Part shown: one piece after another, positions 28,094 through 36,455 of the stretch
Position numbering within the stretch: the first letter of the stretch is position 1
How the letters are laid out: every line of letters starts with the position of its first letter
Source: Marinobacter sp. BGYM27
GTDB taxonomy: Bacteria; Pseudomonadota; Gammaproteobacteria; Pseudomonadales; Oleiphilaceae
DNA: 64,000 nucleotides
NCBI GenBank assembly: GCA_025153445.1
Contig: JANZNS010000009.1
Span: forward strand, 62,001-126,000
Direction: 5' to 3'
The notes under the pieces: generated by a model
Database searches by the model: none
What the model was told of the DNA's origin: nothing
Seen by the model: the letters and a program-made list of their open reading frames with translations, nothing else
Made by a program: the position numbers and the translations under genes

Positions 28094-30301
28094 TTATCCC
28101 GTCTCCAATGGGTCAATGTCGATCTGCCATTTGAGACCACGGGGTTGGCGCTGGGTTTCCAGTTGCTGGCAAAGTGGGCCAAGCACCCGTTGCAGGGTGC
28201 GTCTTTGATCCGCTACGAAAACCAGGTGCGCGCGATGTCGATCAGCCCGACGGGCGATGACGGCTGGCAGGGGGCCCCATGTTTCGATGCCGGTGTCCGT
28301 TTGGGGTGTAGCCTGTTGCGGTTGCAGCTGTATGACCTGCTTTACGCCGTCGAGAAAGGCGAGGCTCTCGCCCATTGTTTCAGCCTCTGCTCTGAGTAAT
28401 GCCATCGCGCGATAAGGCGGAAAGCGAGCGCCTGCACGTTCGTCCAGCAGGGTTTGCGCCATGTCCAGGTAGCTCCCGGTACAGAGCTGTTGCAGTAGCG
28501 GATGATCGCTGTGACAGGTCTGAATCAGCACCGTGCCAGGGATCGTGCCGCGTCCGGCCCGGCCACTGACTTGCAGCAGTGTCTGAATCAGCTGCTCCGG
28601 GGCGCGGAAATCGACACTGAACAGCCCGCCGTCCGCATTGACTACGACCACCAGTGATACGTTGGGGAAATCATGACCCTTGGCCAGCATCTGGGTGCCA
28701 ACCAGGATGCAGGGATCGCCGGAATTGACCTGCCCCAGGATTCTGTCGATGCTGCCTTTGGTGCGCGTGCTGTCCCGGTCGACCCGAATAACCGGTGTGT
28801 CCGGGAAGCGTGTGCTGAGAATATCTTCTGCCCGTTCGGTGCCCTGGCCGACAGGCTTGTACGCCTCGCTCTGGCATTTCGGGCAGGTGTTGACGGCTGC
28901 GGTTTGATAATCGCAGTGGTGGCAGCGCATGGCGCGTTCCCGGCGATGGTAGGTCAGCCGCGAGTCACAGCGAGGGCATTCGCTGATATGGCCGCAGTCG
29001 AAGCACATCATCACCGGCGCAAACCCGCGTCGATTGACGTAAACCAGAACCTGCTCGCCCTTGTTGATGCGTTCGCCGACAGCTTTGAGTGCCGGTGCTG
29101 AAAGCCCGCCTTCGAGCGGTCGGCTGCGGATGTCCAGCAGGCGGATAGTAGGCAGAACCGCAGGGCCGGCTCTTTCTTCGAGTCGTATCAGGTGATACTT
29201 GCCGCTGGTCGCATTGTGATAGGACTCAATAGAGGGTGTGGCAGAACCGAGAATGATCGGGCAATTATTCTGGTGGGCCCGGAATACCGCCATATCCCGG
29301 CCTGAATAACGGAAGCCTTCGCCCTGCTTGAACGATGTGTCGTGTTCTTCGTCGACCACGATCATCGCGAGATCCGAGAATGGCAGCGTGACGGCAGACC
29401 GGGTGCCGATCACGATTACCGGTTCGCCGTTGCGCACGCGCAGCCAGCTCTGCAGGCGTTCGCTGTCGTTGAGGGCCGAGTGCCAGACGGCTATTCGGGC
29501 GCCGAAGTACCGCTGGAAGCGTCGGACGGTCTGGGGCGTCAGGTTAATCTCGGGCACCATCACCAGCGCCTGCTGGTCGGTACCCAGATACTGCTGAATA
29601 TAATGCAGATAGATTTCGGTTTTGCCGCTGCCGGTAATGCCATACAGCAGGCTGCAGTTAAAACCGTTTTCGATCGGCGGAAGTTCAGAAAAGGCGACCT
29701 GCTGTGCCGCGGTAAGAACGGGCAGGGTGGCCGTGGAGGCTGTCTCCCTGGCCGCCTCGCGTTGGTCATCCTCGACTTCTATAAGCATCGCCTTCGAGGC
29801 CAGTCGCTTGACCTGGTCGGCACTGAAACCGGCGGTTTTGAAATCGCTCAGCGAGCAGGGCTTGCCCTGATTTTCAAGCCAGTGCAGCAACGCCTGTTGT
29901 TTGTGAGCCTGGGGCGGCAGTTTGGCCTGGCGCCCATCTTCGGTGATCGTCCAGTGGGGCTGTTTGCGCAATGCGGCGGGTCGGCCACGGCGCAACGCCG
30001 GCGGCAATGCCATAAACAGGCATTCGCCCAAAGGGTGCTGATAGTAGGCCGACGCCCAATGCATCAGCTTGCGGGTTTCGTCCGGGAGCAGGGGCCAGTC
30101 TTCAAGAACCGCCTGAACGGGTTTGAGCTGAATGCCCTCTGGTGGCTCAACCTCGGTTTCGACTACCAGGCCAATCAGTGATTGGCGCCCAAAGGGAACG
30201 CGCACCCGTTGCCCGGGGCAAACAGCCATACCTTCGGGCAGACTGTAATCGAACAGTTTGCGTAGCGGGCGGGCCAGAGCAATGCGGACGGTCTGAATCA
30301 C
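28094..30301 (-). CDS. priA: Primosomal protein N' (replication restart helicase PriA)
   Basis: PriA recognises stalled forks and reloads the replisome. The roughly 735-residue product has the DNA-binding N-domain (RKLFDYSLPEGM, VRVPFGRQ), Walker A GITGSGKTE, DEEH box, zinc-binding cysteines (CFDCGHISECPRC and CHHCDY, CPKC), and helicase motifs QMLAKGHDFP and QVSGRAGRG. The frame opens at 30349, but the GTG at 30301 follows GGGAG by five bases and aligns with the E. coli start (732 residues). It diverges from rpmE. Confidence 0.97.
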   Translation of the reverse strand: MIQTVRIALARPLRKLFDYSLPEGMAVCPGQRVRVPFGRQSLIGLVVETEVEPPEGIQLKPVQAVLEDWPLLPDETRKLMHWASAYYQHPLGECLFMALPPALRRGRPAALRKQPHWTITEDGRQAKLPPQAHKQQALLHWLENQGKPCSLSDFKTAGFSADQVKRLASKAMLIEVEDDQREAARETASTATLPVLTAAQQVAFSELPPIENGFNCSLLYGITGSGKTEIYLHYIQQYLGTDQQALVMVPEINLTPQTVRRFQRYFGARIAVWHSALNDSERLQSWLRVRNGEPVIVIGTRSAVTLPFSDLAMIVVDEEHDTSFKQGEGFRYSGRDMAVFRAHQNNCPIILGSATPSIESYHNATSGKYHLIRLEERAGPAVLPTIRLLDIRSRPLEGGLSAPALKAVGERINKGEQVLVYVNRRGFAPVMMCFDCGHISECPRCDSRLTYHRRERAMRCHHCDYQTAAVNTCPKCQSEAYKPVGQGTERAEDILSTRFPDTPVIRVDRDSTRTKGSIDRILGQVNSGDPCILVGTQMLAKGHDFPNVSLVVVVNADGGLFSVDFRAPEQLIQTLLQVSGRAGRGTIPGTVLIQTCHSDHPLLQQLCTGSYLDMAQTLLDERAGARFPPYRAMALLRAEAETMGESLAFLDGVKQVIQLQPQQATPQTDTGIETWGPLPAVIARRADRHRAHLVFVADQRRTLQRVLGPLCQQLETQRQPRGLKWQIDIDPLETG

Positions 30302-30389
30302 TAACGCTCCCGAGGTATTCAAAGGGGTTCTAGTAGCCGTAACAGTCACTATAGTGGAAGGTCGCTATGCTCTCATCACTTGGGTTCTA

Positions 30390-30417
30390 TTGCGATTCAA
30401 ATCTTTTCTGCTATCAT
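30390..30417 (+). promoter_or_regulatory. Sigma-70 promoter of rpmE
   Basis: TTGCGA (30390-30395) and TATCAT (30412-30417) are spaced by 16 bases and lie about 110 bases upstream of the rpmE ATG, in the divergent priA-rpmE interval. The two hexamers match the consensus at four or five positions each. The long leader could host regulation, but no known ribosomal-protein leader motif was recognised. Confidence 0.55.
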
Positions 30418-30526
30418 TCGCCGTCTATTTGTGGCGGGCCAGTGTTGTCCCGCTTTGTCATTTGATCAGAATATGCGGTGCCTGGCACGAGATCAGGTGG
30501 CGGCATGACCTAAGAGGGTTTCCCCC

Positions 30527-30742
30527 ATGAAAGAAGGTATCCACCCAAAATATACAGACATGACCGCGACTTGCAGCTGCGGTAATGTTATCAATACCCG
30601 CTCGACTATCGGTCACGATATGCAGTTGGACGTGTGCTCACAGTGTCACCCGTTCTACACCGGCAAGCAGAAGGTTATGGACACTGCCGGTCGTATCGAT
30701 CGTTTCCAGAAGCGTTTCGGTGGCCGTATCAAGAAAGGTTGA
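30527..30742 (+). CDS. rpmE: 50S ribosomal protein L31 (zinc-binding type)
   Basis: The 71-residue product is full length and of the C+ zinc type, with Cys16, Cys18, Cys37 and Cys40 (ATCSCGNV and [12 protein letters not shown]). L31 is a bridge protein of the large subunit. Many bacteria carry a second, zinc-free copy used under zinc limitation; none is seen here. The gene is monocistronic between its own promoter and an intrinsic terminator. Confidence 0.98.
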   Translation: MKEGIHPKYTDMTATCSCGNVINTRSTIGHDMQLDVCSQCHPFYTGKQKVMDTAGRIDRFQKRFGGRIKKG

Positions 30743-30782
30743 TTCGGTTAACCCGTCAGCATCCTGTGCTGACAGGTATTGG

Positions 30783-30811
30783 AAAAGGCGCCTATACAGG
30801 CGCCTTTTTTG
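30783..30811 (+). terminator. Intrinsic terminator of rpmE
   Basis: AAAAGGCGCCT (30783-30793) pairs with AGGCGCCTTTT (30798-30808) around ATAC and runs into TTTTTT ending at 30810. It is a textbook rho-independent terminator 40 bases after rpmE. Confidence 0.93.
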
Positions 30812-31065
30812 TTTCTGACACCCTCTCTTAAATGGCTCTGGAGTTGGTCAAAACTTGCGCAGCAGCTCTTGTTTGAGCTGAACACTCACGCCATAATGTC
30901 GCGCTCCTGCTGGCACTGGATGCTGGTGGGGCGTATAAGTGAGAGTAGTGTCGGGCGCAATGAATAACACATTGCACCTTATGATCATCCCGGAATAAGG
31001 ATGACGGGGCTCCGGCAAGCACAACCTATCTCCACCCTATTAACGTGACAAACGGAACAGTGGCA

Positions 31066-32331
31066 ATGTCTCAAGATCTGAAGAAAGCGGCCCTTGATTA
31101 TCACGCCAACCCGCGGCCCGGTAAGCTGAGTGTTGAAATTACCAAACCGACTCAGACTTCCCGTGACCTCTCTCTGGCGTATAGTCCCGGGGTTGCCGAG
31201 CCGGTCCGCGAGATCGCTAAAGACCCTGAAAACGCATACAAGTACACCGGGAAGGGTAATCTGGTGGCTGTTATTTCCGACGGCACCGCGATTCTGGGGT
31301 TGGGTAACCTGGGGCCACTGGCCAGCAAGCCGGTAATGGAAGGCAAGGGCGTACTGTTCAAGCGTTTTGCCGGTATCGATGTGTTTGATATCGAAGTGAA
31401 CTCGGAAAGCCCGCAGGCATTCATTGAAACGGTTGCGCGTATTGCGGACACCTTCGGTGGAATCAACCTGGAAGATATCAAGGCACCCGAGTGTTTTGAA
31501 ATCGAACGGGCGCTGAAAGAGCAGTGCAGTGTACCTATCTTCCACGATGACCAGCACGGTACTGCGATTGTAACGGCTGCGGGCATGCTGAACGCACTTG
31601 AGCTGCAGGGCAAAACGCCGGAGACAGCAAAAGTCGTTTGCCTGGGTGCTGGTGCAGCGGCTGTGGCCTGCATGAAGCTGCTGATCAGTTGTGGTATCAA
31701 GTCAGAAAACATCCTGATGCTCGACCGTAAGGGCGTTATCCACGCCGGTCGTGATGACCTGAACCAGTACAAAGCCATGTTTGCCAACGAGACAGATGCT
31801 CGTACGCTGGATGACGCGATGGACGGTGCAGATGTTTTCCTGGGCCTATCCGGTCCGGATCTGGTGCCAGTTGAGTCGCTGATGAAGATGGCGCCGAACC
31901 CGATTGTATTTGCCTGCTCCAACCCTGATCCCGAGATCAGCCCGGAAGTCGCGCTGGCCGCACGTGATGACATCATCATGGCGACAGGTCGTTCAGACTA
32001 TCCGAACCAGGTTAACAACGTACTGGGCTTCCCGTTCATTTTCCGTGGTGCGCTGGATGTGCGTGCAACGGCAATCAACGAGGAAATGAAAGTCGCGGCT
32101 GTTAATGCGATTCGTGAGCTGGCGAAAGAACCGGTACCCAAAGAAATCTGCGAAGCATACGGCGTCGATAGCTTTGAGTTTGGTCGTGAATACATCATTC
32201 CCAAGCCTATGGATATTCGTCTGCTTGAGTTTGTGCCTGCTGCCGTTGCCAAGGCGGCCGTAGATTCAGGTGTAGCGCGTCATCCATATCCGTCGCACTA
32301 CCCGCTGAAGTCGATCGCTGATATCAAGTAA
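31066..32331 (+). CDS. Malic enzyme (short form, without phosphotransacetylase domain)
   Basis: The 421-residue protein contains the malic N-domain (LAYSPGVAEPV, 'DGTAILGLGNLGPLASKPVMEGK', 'CFEIERAL', FHDDQHGTAIV) and the NAD(P)-binding domain (VCLGAGAAAVACMKLL, FACSNPDPEISPE). It oxidatively decarboxylates malate to pyruvate. E. coli MaeB carries an extra C-terminal phosphotransacetylase-like domain of about 320 residues, absent here. Homologues next to priA/rpmE in Pseudomonas are the same size. The frame opens at 31045 but the family N-terminus (MSQDLKKAAL) starts at 31066. Cofactor preference cannot be stated. Confidence 0.93.
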   Translation: MSQDLKKAALDYHANPRPGKLSVEITKPTQTSRDLSLAYSPGVAEPVREIAKDPENAYKYTGKGNLVAVISDGTAILGLGNLGPLASKPVMEGKGVLFKRFAGIDVFDIEVNSESPQAFIETVARIADTFGGINLEDIKAPECFEIERALKEQCSVPIFHDDQHGTAIVTAAGMLNALELQGKTPETAKVVCLGAGAAAVACMKLLISCGIKSENILMLDRKGVIHAGRDDLNQYKAMFANETDARTLDDAMDGADVFLGLSGPDLVPVESLMKMAPNPIVFACSNPDPEISPEVALAARDDIIMATGRSDYPNQVNNVLGFPFIFRGALDVRATAINEEMKVAAVNAIRELAKEPVPKEICEAYGVDSFEFGREYIIPKPMDIRLLEFVPAAVAKAAVDSGVARHPYPSHYPLKSIADIK

Positions 32332-32381
32332 TCGTCTCAGAATATTTCGCCACGCTGACCGATCTGTCGGCGTAGCTGATC

Positions 32382-32414
32382 AAAAAGCCCCGGCGATCCC
32401 GGGGCTTTTTTTGT
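32382..32414. terminator. Bidirectional terminator after malic enzyme gene
   Basis: AAAAAGCCCCGG (32382-32393) pairs with CCGGGGCTTTTT (32399-32410) around a five-base loop, with further Ts downstream and As upstream. It serves the malic enzyme gene on the plus strand and can serve the wax ester synthase gene ending at 32439 on the minus strand. Confidence 0.93.
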
Positions 32415-32438
32415 TTTTGGGCCGTGTCAGAAATGGGG

Positions 32439-33884
32439 CTACCCGGCTTTCTTGACACGCTTGCGCGGTGTTTTGGGCTTCGCCTTGGGTTTGGGGAGTA
32501 GCAGCGATTCGAGCTCGTCCAGGGCTTCGCCCGTGTACACGGCCAGTTTCTGCATGCTGGGCAGGGTATCTCTGCACCCGGTAAAACCGAAGTTCAATGA
32601 CCCCGCATAGCTCAGGCAGGTGATGTTCAGCGCTCCGCCGTGAGTGATGAGCGACACCGGATACATCGCTTCAAGCTTGGCGCCTTCGTAATAAAGCGTC
32701 TGCTCCGGCCCTGGCACGTTCGAGATAGTGACGTTGAACGCCGGGCGGACGCGCCCGCCCAACCCTGTCATCAGTTGCAGAATATAAGGCGACATCAACA
32801 GCATGGTGTACTGGTTGAGCGCGCTGCGCGGCAAGCTCTGAAGATGCGTCTTGGCGCTGGCGGTGGACGCCCGTATATGGTCGAGCCGTTCTAGCGGATC
32901 GGCTACGTTGGTCGCGAGGTTGGCGATCATGAAACTGATGGCTGTGCCGGTGTCCTGATCGTCCGCAGGACGGATATTGACCGGAATGCCTGACGTCAGC
33001 GACGTGTCGGGCAGGCGGTGTTGCTCCATCAGGAAGCGGCGCAGGGCCGTGCTGCACAGGTAAAGTACGATATCGTTTAACGACACCTCGGCCTGTTTGG
33101 CGAGGGCTTTGAGGCGGCTTAGTTCATAGTGTTGCGTGGCCAGCCTGCGTTGGCCAGTCACCCGCCGGTTGAGGCTCGATCGCGGACCGGCAAAGGGGGC
33201 CGTAAGGTGATCTTCCGGGTGGCGGGCAGCACTGGCAATCCGGCTAATCGCGCTGATCAACCGGGGTGCTGAATCCGCCTGAATCTTCAACGCTTGTAGC
33301 GCTTCCTGGAAGGCGCGCGAAATAGTGGCGGCGTTGTCGCCGGCCACTTTGTGATTGCGTTGGGGTTTGACAGACCAGGGCGCCAGCATGTTGATCTCGT
33401 CCGGATCGGTCGAGAGGATACGTTGCATCAGGCGGACACCGCTGATGCCATCAATCAGCGAGTGATGCATCTTGGTGTAGAGCGCAAACCGGTTATTCTC
33501 CAGCCCCTCGATGATGTGGCACTCCCACAACGGGCGCGCGAAATCGAGTGGGTTGGAATGCAGCCGCGACACCAGAATGCCAAGCTCGCGCTCACTTCCC
33601 GGTTTCGGCAGGCCGGAGTGCCGCACGTGATAGTCGAGGTCAATATGGCGATCAACTTTCCAGTGAGGGCTCAGCAGGCGGCCGAACAGGCCGGCGTTCG
33701 CCAGTTTGTAGTTCCACGGGGAAGCAACATCGCAGTTGGTTTTCATCCGGGTGACCATGTCCCGGAGAAAGGTTTCAGGCGCGCCTTCAGGCAGCGAAAA
33801 TATTTGCAGTGTGCCTACTTGCATGGGGGTGTCTTCTGACTCCACCGCAAGCCAGGAGGCGTCCAGTGTGTTCACGCGTTTCAT
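32439..33884 (-). CDS. Wax ester synthase / diacylglycerol acyltransferase (WS/DGAT)
   Basis: The 481-residue protein has the WS/DGAT catalytic motif HHxxxDG (His140-His141-Ser-Leu-Ile-Asp145-Gly), the 'PLWE' block (118-121), 'NDIVL' and the C-terminal 'NVTISNVPGP' segment. These enzymes esterify acyl-CoA with long-chain alcohols or diacylglycerol to make wax esters or triacylglycerol at the membrane. The frame opens at 33956, but the ATG at 33884 is preceded by AAGGAG at a five-base spacing. The C-terminus is a basic Lys/Pro/Arg tail. No alcohol-forming reductase is nearby. Confidence 0.92.
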   Translation of the reverse strand: MKRVNTLDASWLAVESEDTPMQVGTLQIFSLPEGAPETFLRDMVTRMKTNCDVASPWNYKLANAGLFGRLLSPHWKVDRHIDLDYHVRHSGLPKPGSERELGILVSRLHSNPLDFARPLWECHIIEGLENNRFALYTKMHHSLIDGISGVRLMQRILSTDPDEINMLAPWSVKPQRNHKVAGDNAATISRAFQEALQALKIQADSAPRLISAISRIASAARHPEDHLTAPFAGPRSSLNRRVTGQRRLATQHYELSRLKALAKQAEVSLNDIVLYLCSTALRRFLMEQHRLPDTSLTSGIPVNIRPADDQDTGTAISFMIANLATNVADPLERLDHIRASTASAKTHLQSLPRSALNQYTMLLMSPYILQLMTGLGGRVRPAFNVTISNVPGPEQTLYYEGAKLEAMYPVSLITHGGALNITCLSYAGSLNFGFTGCRDTLPSMQKLAVYTGEALDELESLLLPKPKAKPKTPRKRVKKAG

Positions 33885-34103
33885 GCGTCTCCTTGTGCTG
33901 CCGGTCTGACCCTGGCATGTCGTTATTGTCTTGCGTTGAAGTATATACAAAGCCATCTGTCAGGGAATGCTGCAATGTCACAGCACCGCCATTTTCGGTG
34001 ATGACGTATATCAAGACTTCTCAATACTTCCCAAGACTCATCAACACTCTCCACGATCGGTCCGGCATGGCACTGCGCATTAACGTTGATCAGAACACAA
34101 GGA

Positions 34104-34129
34104 CACACATCAAACCGGGTTGATGTGTG
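34104..34129 (-). terminator. Stem-loop after the HD-domain gene
   Basis: CACACATCAA (34104-34113) and TTGATGTGTG (34120-34129) form a perfect 10-bp stem with a six-base loop, four bases beyond the HD-domain gene's stop. The minus-strand sequence after it (TCCTTGTGTTC) is only moderately T-rich. Confidence 0.55.
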
Positions 34130-34133
34130 AAAG

Positions 34134-34730
34134 TCAGGCTTTCTCCTTCATCGTTTTCTTGTAGAGGGATTTTCGTGGGCGGGCCATTACCTCCCGCACC
34201 ATGGGCGCGAAGTAGTCCAGCGGCAGGGTTTCTGCCTCCGGATCAAACGCAGGCGAGTCGTATTTTGTCACGAACTCCAGAGTGTGGGCGTAATGGGGGT
34301 GGTCCTTGAACTGCTCCCGCATATCCCGATCCATACCCAGGTGGTGGAAGAAGTAGTAGCCCTGGAAAATGGCATGGTGCTTCACCATCCAGTGGTTTGC
34401 CTCGCTGACAAACGGTTCCAGCAGAACCGCCGCCACATCAGCGTGGTTGTAAGTGCCGAGGGTGTCGCCGATGTCGTGCAGCAGAGCGCACACGACATAC
34501 TCGTTATCCTTGCCGTCCCGGTGGGCGCGAGTGGCGGTTTGCAGGCAATGGGTCATGCGATCAACCTTGAAACCGCCGAAGTCGCCTTCCAGCAGTTTCA
34601 GGTGGTCCATGATGCGGTCGGGCAGCGTCTTGGCGAAATCACCAAATGACGCGGCTATGGTTTGCCAGTCTTCGGCTGTACCGTTCTGCATGTCACTGAA
34701 TGCAGCGCGTGGGCTGTTCATGTCGCTCAT
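34134..34730 (-). CDS. HD-domain metal-dependent protein (phosphohydrolase or diiron oxygenase)
   Basis: The 198-residue protein has an HD domain: His in MTHCLQTA, the His-Asp pair in ALLHDIGD, a further His pair in HWMVKHHAIFQG and a late Asp in YDSPAFDP. The layout and the small size fit both HD phosphohydrolases and the PhnZ/MIOX-like mixed-valent diiron oxygenases, which cleave C-C or C-P bonds. The gene lies 47 bases after a class II aldolase gene on the same strand, with a Crp/Fnr regulator diverging from the pair. I infer a shared catabolic role; the substrate is unknown. Confidence 0.8.
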   Translation of the reverse strand: MSDMNSPRAAFSDMQNGTAEDWQTIAASFGDFAKTLPDRIMDHLKLLEGDFGGFKVDRMTHCLQTATRAHRDGKDNEYVVCALLHDIGDTLGTYNHADVAAVLLEPFVSEANHWMVKHHAIFQGYYFFHHLGMDRDMREQFKDHPHYAHTLEFVTKYDSPAFDPEAETLPLDYFAPMVREVMARPRKSLYKKTMKEKA

Positions 34731-34777
34731 TCTGGTCTCCCTTATTATTGTCGTGGGTACGTTTGCCAGAGAACTCC

Positions 34778-35557
34778 TCAGTTCCGGAAGCTGGAGTCGG
34801 TCCGGTCGAGTTTGCGGAGCAGGCCCGGCCAGGCCAGGTTGCCGCCTTTACCCTTGGTGACTTTTGATGCCTGCTGCTTAATGGTGCCGACGATGTCGCC
34901 CGGAATCGGTGCCATTTCCCGGTTGCCACTGAGTGCCCGGATCTGGATCTCGCAGGCGCGCTGCAGCGTGTACATATTCAGGAAAGCATCAGCGATGGTC
35001 GGCGCGACGGTCAACAGGCCGTGGTTGCGCAGGATCATGAACTTCGACATACCGAGGTCTTTCTGCAGCCGTGCTTTCTCGTCCTCGCGTAGGGCAACGC
35101 CCTCATAATCGTGATAGGCCAGATCGGCCAGCGGGAACAGGCTTTGTTGTGACAGTGGAAGCAAGCCATCCTGCTGCGCAGAAACGGCGATGCCGTCCAT
35201 TGTGTGGGTGTGCATCACGCAGGTCGCATCTTCGCGAACCGCATGAATGGCGCTATGGATGGTGAAACCCGCCGGGTTGATGTCGTAGTCGTCAGGATCG
35301 ATTTTGTTACCTTCCTGATCAATACGCACCAGGCTGGATGCGGTGATTTCCTCGAACATCATGCCGTAAGGGTTGATCAGGAAGTGGTGCTCGTCACCGG
35401 GAATGCGCGCCGAGATATGAGTGAATATCAGGTCGTCCCATCCATACATTGCGATCAGTCGATAGGCTGCAGCGAGATCAACACGCAGTTGCCACTCTTC
35501 GGCGCTGACCCGTTCTTTTTTGGATGGTATGGCGGACACATGGGCGGGACTGTTCAT
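34778..35557 (-). CDS. Class II aldolase/adducin-family protein
   Basis: The 259-residue product has a class II aldolase head with 'LAAAYRLIAMYGWDDLIFTHIS', the zinc site MHTHTMDG, 'HDYEGVA' and 'ILRNHGLLTVAPT'. The family includes fuculose- and ribulose-phosphate aldolases/epimerases and several decarboxylases; specificity is not apparent. The frame opens at 35638, but the ATG at 35557 matches the family N-terminus. Together with the HD-domain gene it forms a two-gene operon diverging from a Crp/Fnr regulator. Confidence 0.87.
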   Translation of the reverse strand: MNSPAHVSAIPSKKERVSAEEWQLRVDLAAAYRLIAMYGWDDLIFTHISARIPGDEHHFLINPYGMMFEEITASSLVRIDQEGNKIDPDDYDINPAGFTIHSAIHAVREDATCVMHTHTMDGIAVSAQQDGLLPLSQQSLFPLADLAYHDYEGVALREDEKARLQKDLGMSKFMILRNHGLLTVAPTIADAFLNMYTLQRACEIQIRALSGNREMAPIPGDIVGTIKQQASKVTKGKGGNLAWPGLLRKLDRTDSSFRN

Positions 35558-35698
35558 AGTGGTGCTCTCTTCATCGCGTTGGTTCGGCGGGGCATCCCGG
35601 TAACGTGAGGACTGCAGGCTACGCGCAATGCGACGCACCTGTGTTTTGACCGAGACCCCTGTTTGTTGACGTTCAGCAAGAGTGTAGGCCTCTCAAGC

Positions 35699-35719
35699 AC
35701 CGGTTGACTGTCAATTGGT
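35699..35719. promoter_or_regulatory. Interrupted dyad upstream of the Crp/Fnr-type gene
   Basis: The 21-base site has symmetric arms ACC, TTGAC | GTCAA, GGT separated by two-base and one-base breaks (TTGAC at 35704-35708, GTCAA at 35710-35714). It lies 13 bases before the regulator's ATG and 142 bases before the divergent aldolase start. The TTGAC/GTCAA cores resemble FNR-class half-sites, so it is a candidate autoregulatory operator. Confidence 0.5.
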
Positions 35720-35732
35720 TTACACTTGCCGG

Positions 35733-36425
35733 ATGACCGATTCTGTCGCTGTACTTCGCCAATGCCCCATTTTTTCCGGATTCCCCGATCGCGCGATTGA
35801 GGAAGCGGCTGCACATGCCCGCATCCGGCGCTTCAACATCGATGAGCTGATCTATGAAAAAGGCTCTCGCCAGTCAACGATCAGCGTGATCGCACAAGGT
35901 ACGGTGCGCATCAGTTCGGTGAATGCTGCCGGTCGTGAAGCCATGCTGATTATTTTCGACAAGGGCACCTGGTTTGGCGACACCGTATTTTCACCGGGAA
36001 CGCCAAGGGTTTACGGAGCGACAGCCCATACTGAAGCGGTGATTGTGGAGATGCAGGGCGAATTTTTTCGCGAGCTGATGCGCCGTTATCCCGAGAGCTA
36101 TCCCAACGTGTTGGACCTGCTCAGCCGCCGGCTTTGGGCGTCCATGTCGCTGATCGAGGATGACGCGCTGCGAGGGGTGCCGGCGAGAGTAGGCCGGCGG
36201 TTGCTATTCCTGGCCCAGATGCATAGCGGCGGACACACGCTGTCAGAACCGGTGACTTTCAGGCTGACCCGGGAGCATATTGCCAACATGATGGGGATGA
36301 CACGACAGGGCGTGCACAAAGTGCTGAAGGCCTTTGAGGCCCAGCAAATGATCGTGCTGAGCTACGGGCATGTGACCGTCCAGGATGCGCGTGCCCTGGA
36401 GGCTTACCTGAAAACGCTGGATTGA
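35733..36425 (+). CDS. Crp/Fnr-family transcriptional regulator
   Basis: The 230-residue protein has an N-terminal cyclic-nucleotide-binding-type beta-roll (about 8-125, 'GTVRISSVNAAGREAMLIIFDKGTWFGD' region), a dimer helix and a C-terminal winged HTH (LTREHIANMMGMTRQGVHKVLKAF). Only one cysteine (Cys11) is present, so it is not an FNR-like iron-sulfur sensor. Ligand residues typical of cAMP binding are not evident. The ATG at 35733 is preferred over an in-frame TTG at 35715. It diverges from the aldolase/HD pair, its likely target. Confidence 0.88.
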   Translation: MTDSVAVLRQCPIFSGFPDRAIEEAAAHARIRRFNIDELIYEKGSRQSTISVIAQGTVRISSVNAAGREAMLIIFDKGTWFGDTVFSPGTPRVYGATAHTEAVIVEMQGEFFRELMRRYPESYPNVLDLLSRRLWASMSLIEDDALRGVPARVGRRLLFLAQMHSGGHTLSEPVTFRLTREHIANMMGMTRQGVHKVLKAFEAQQMIVLSYGHVTVQDARALEAYLKTLD

Positions 36426-36455
36426 GCAGGGCATAGCGTTTTCAGGCAGCGGGGA

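Noticed and set aside
29342-30181. 279-codon open frame on the plus strand
   Set aside because: It is antisense to priA, whose helicase motifs are unmistakable.
32439-36425. Possible mobile or defence island
   Set aside because: The genes are accessory, but there is no integrase, transposase, direct repeat, tRNA or clear composition shift at the borders.
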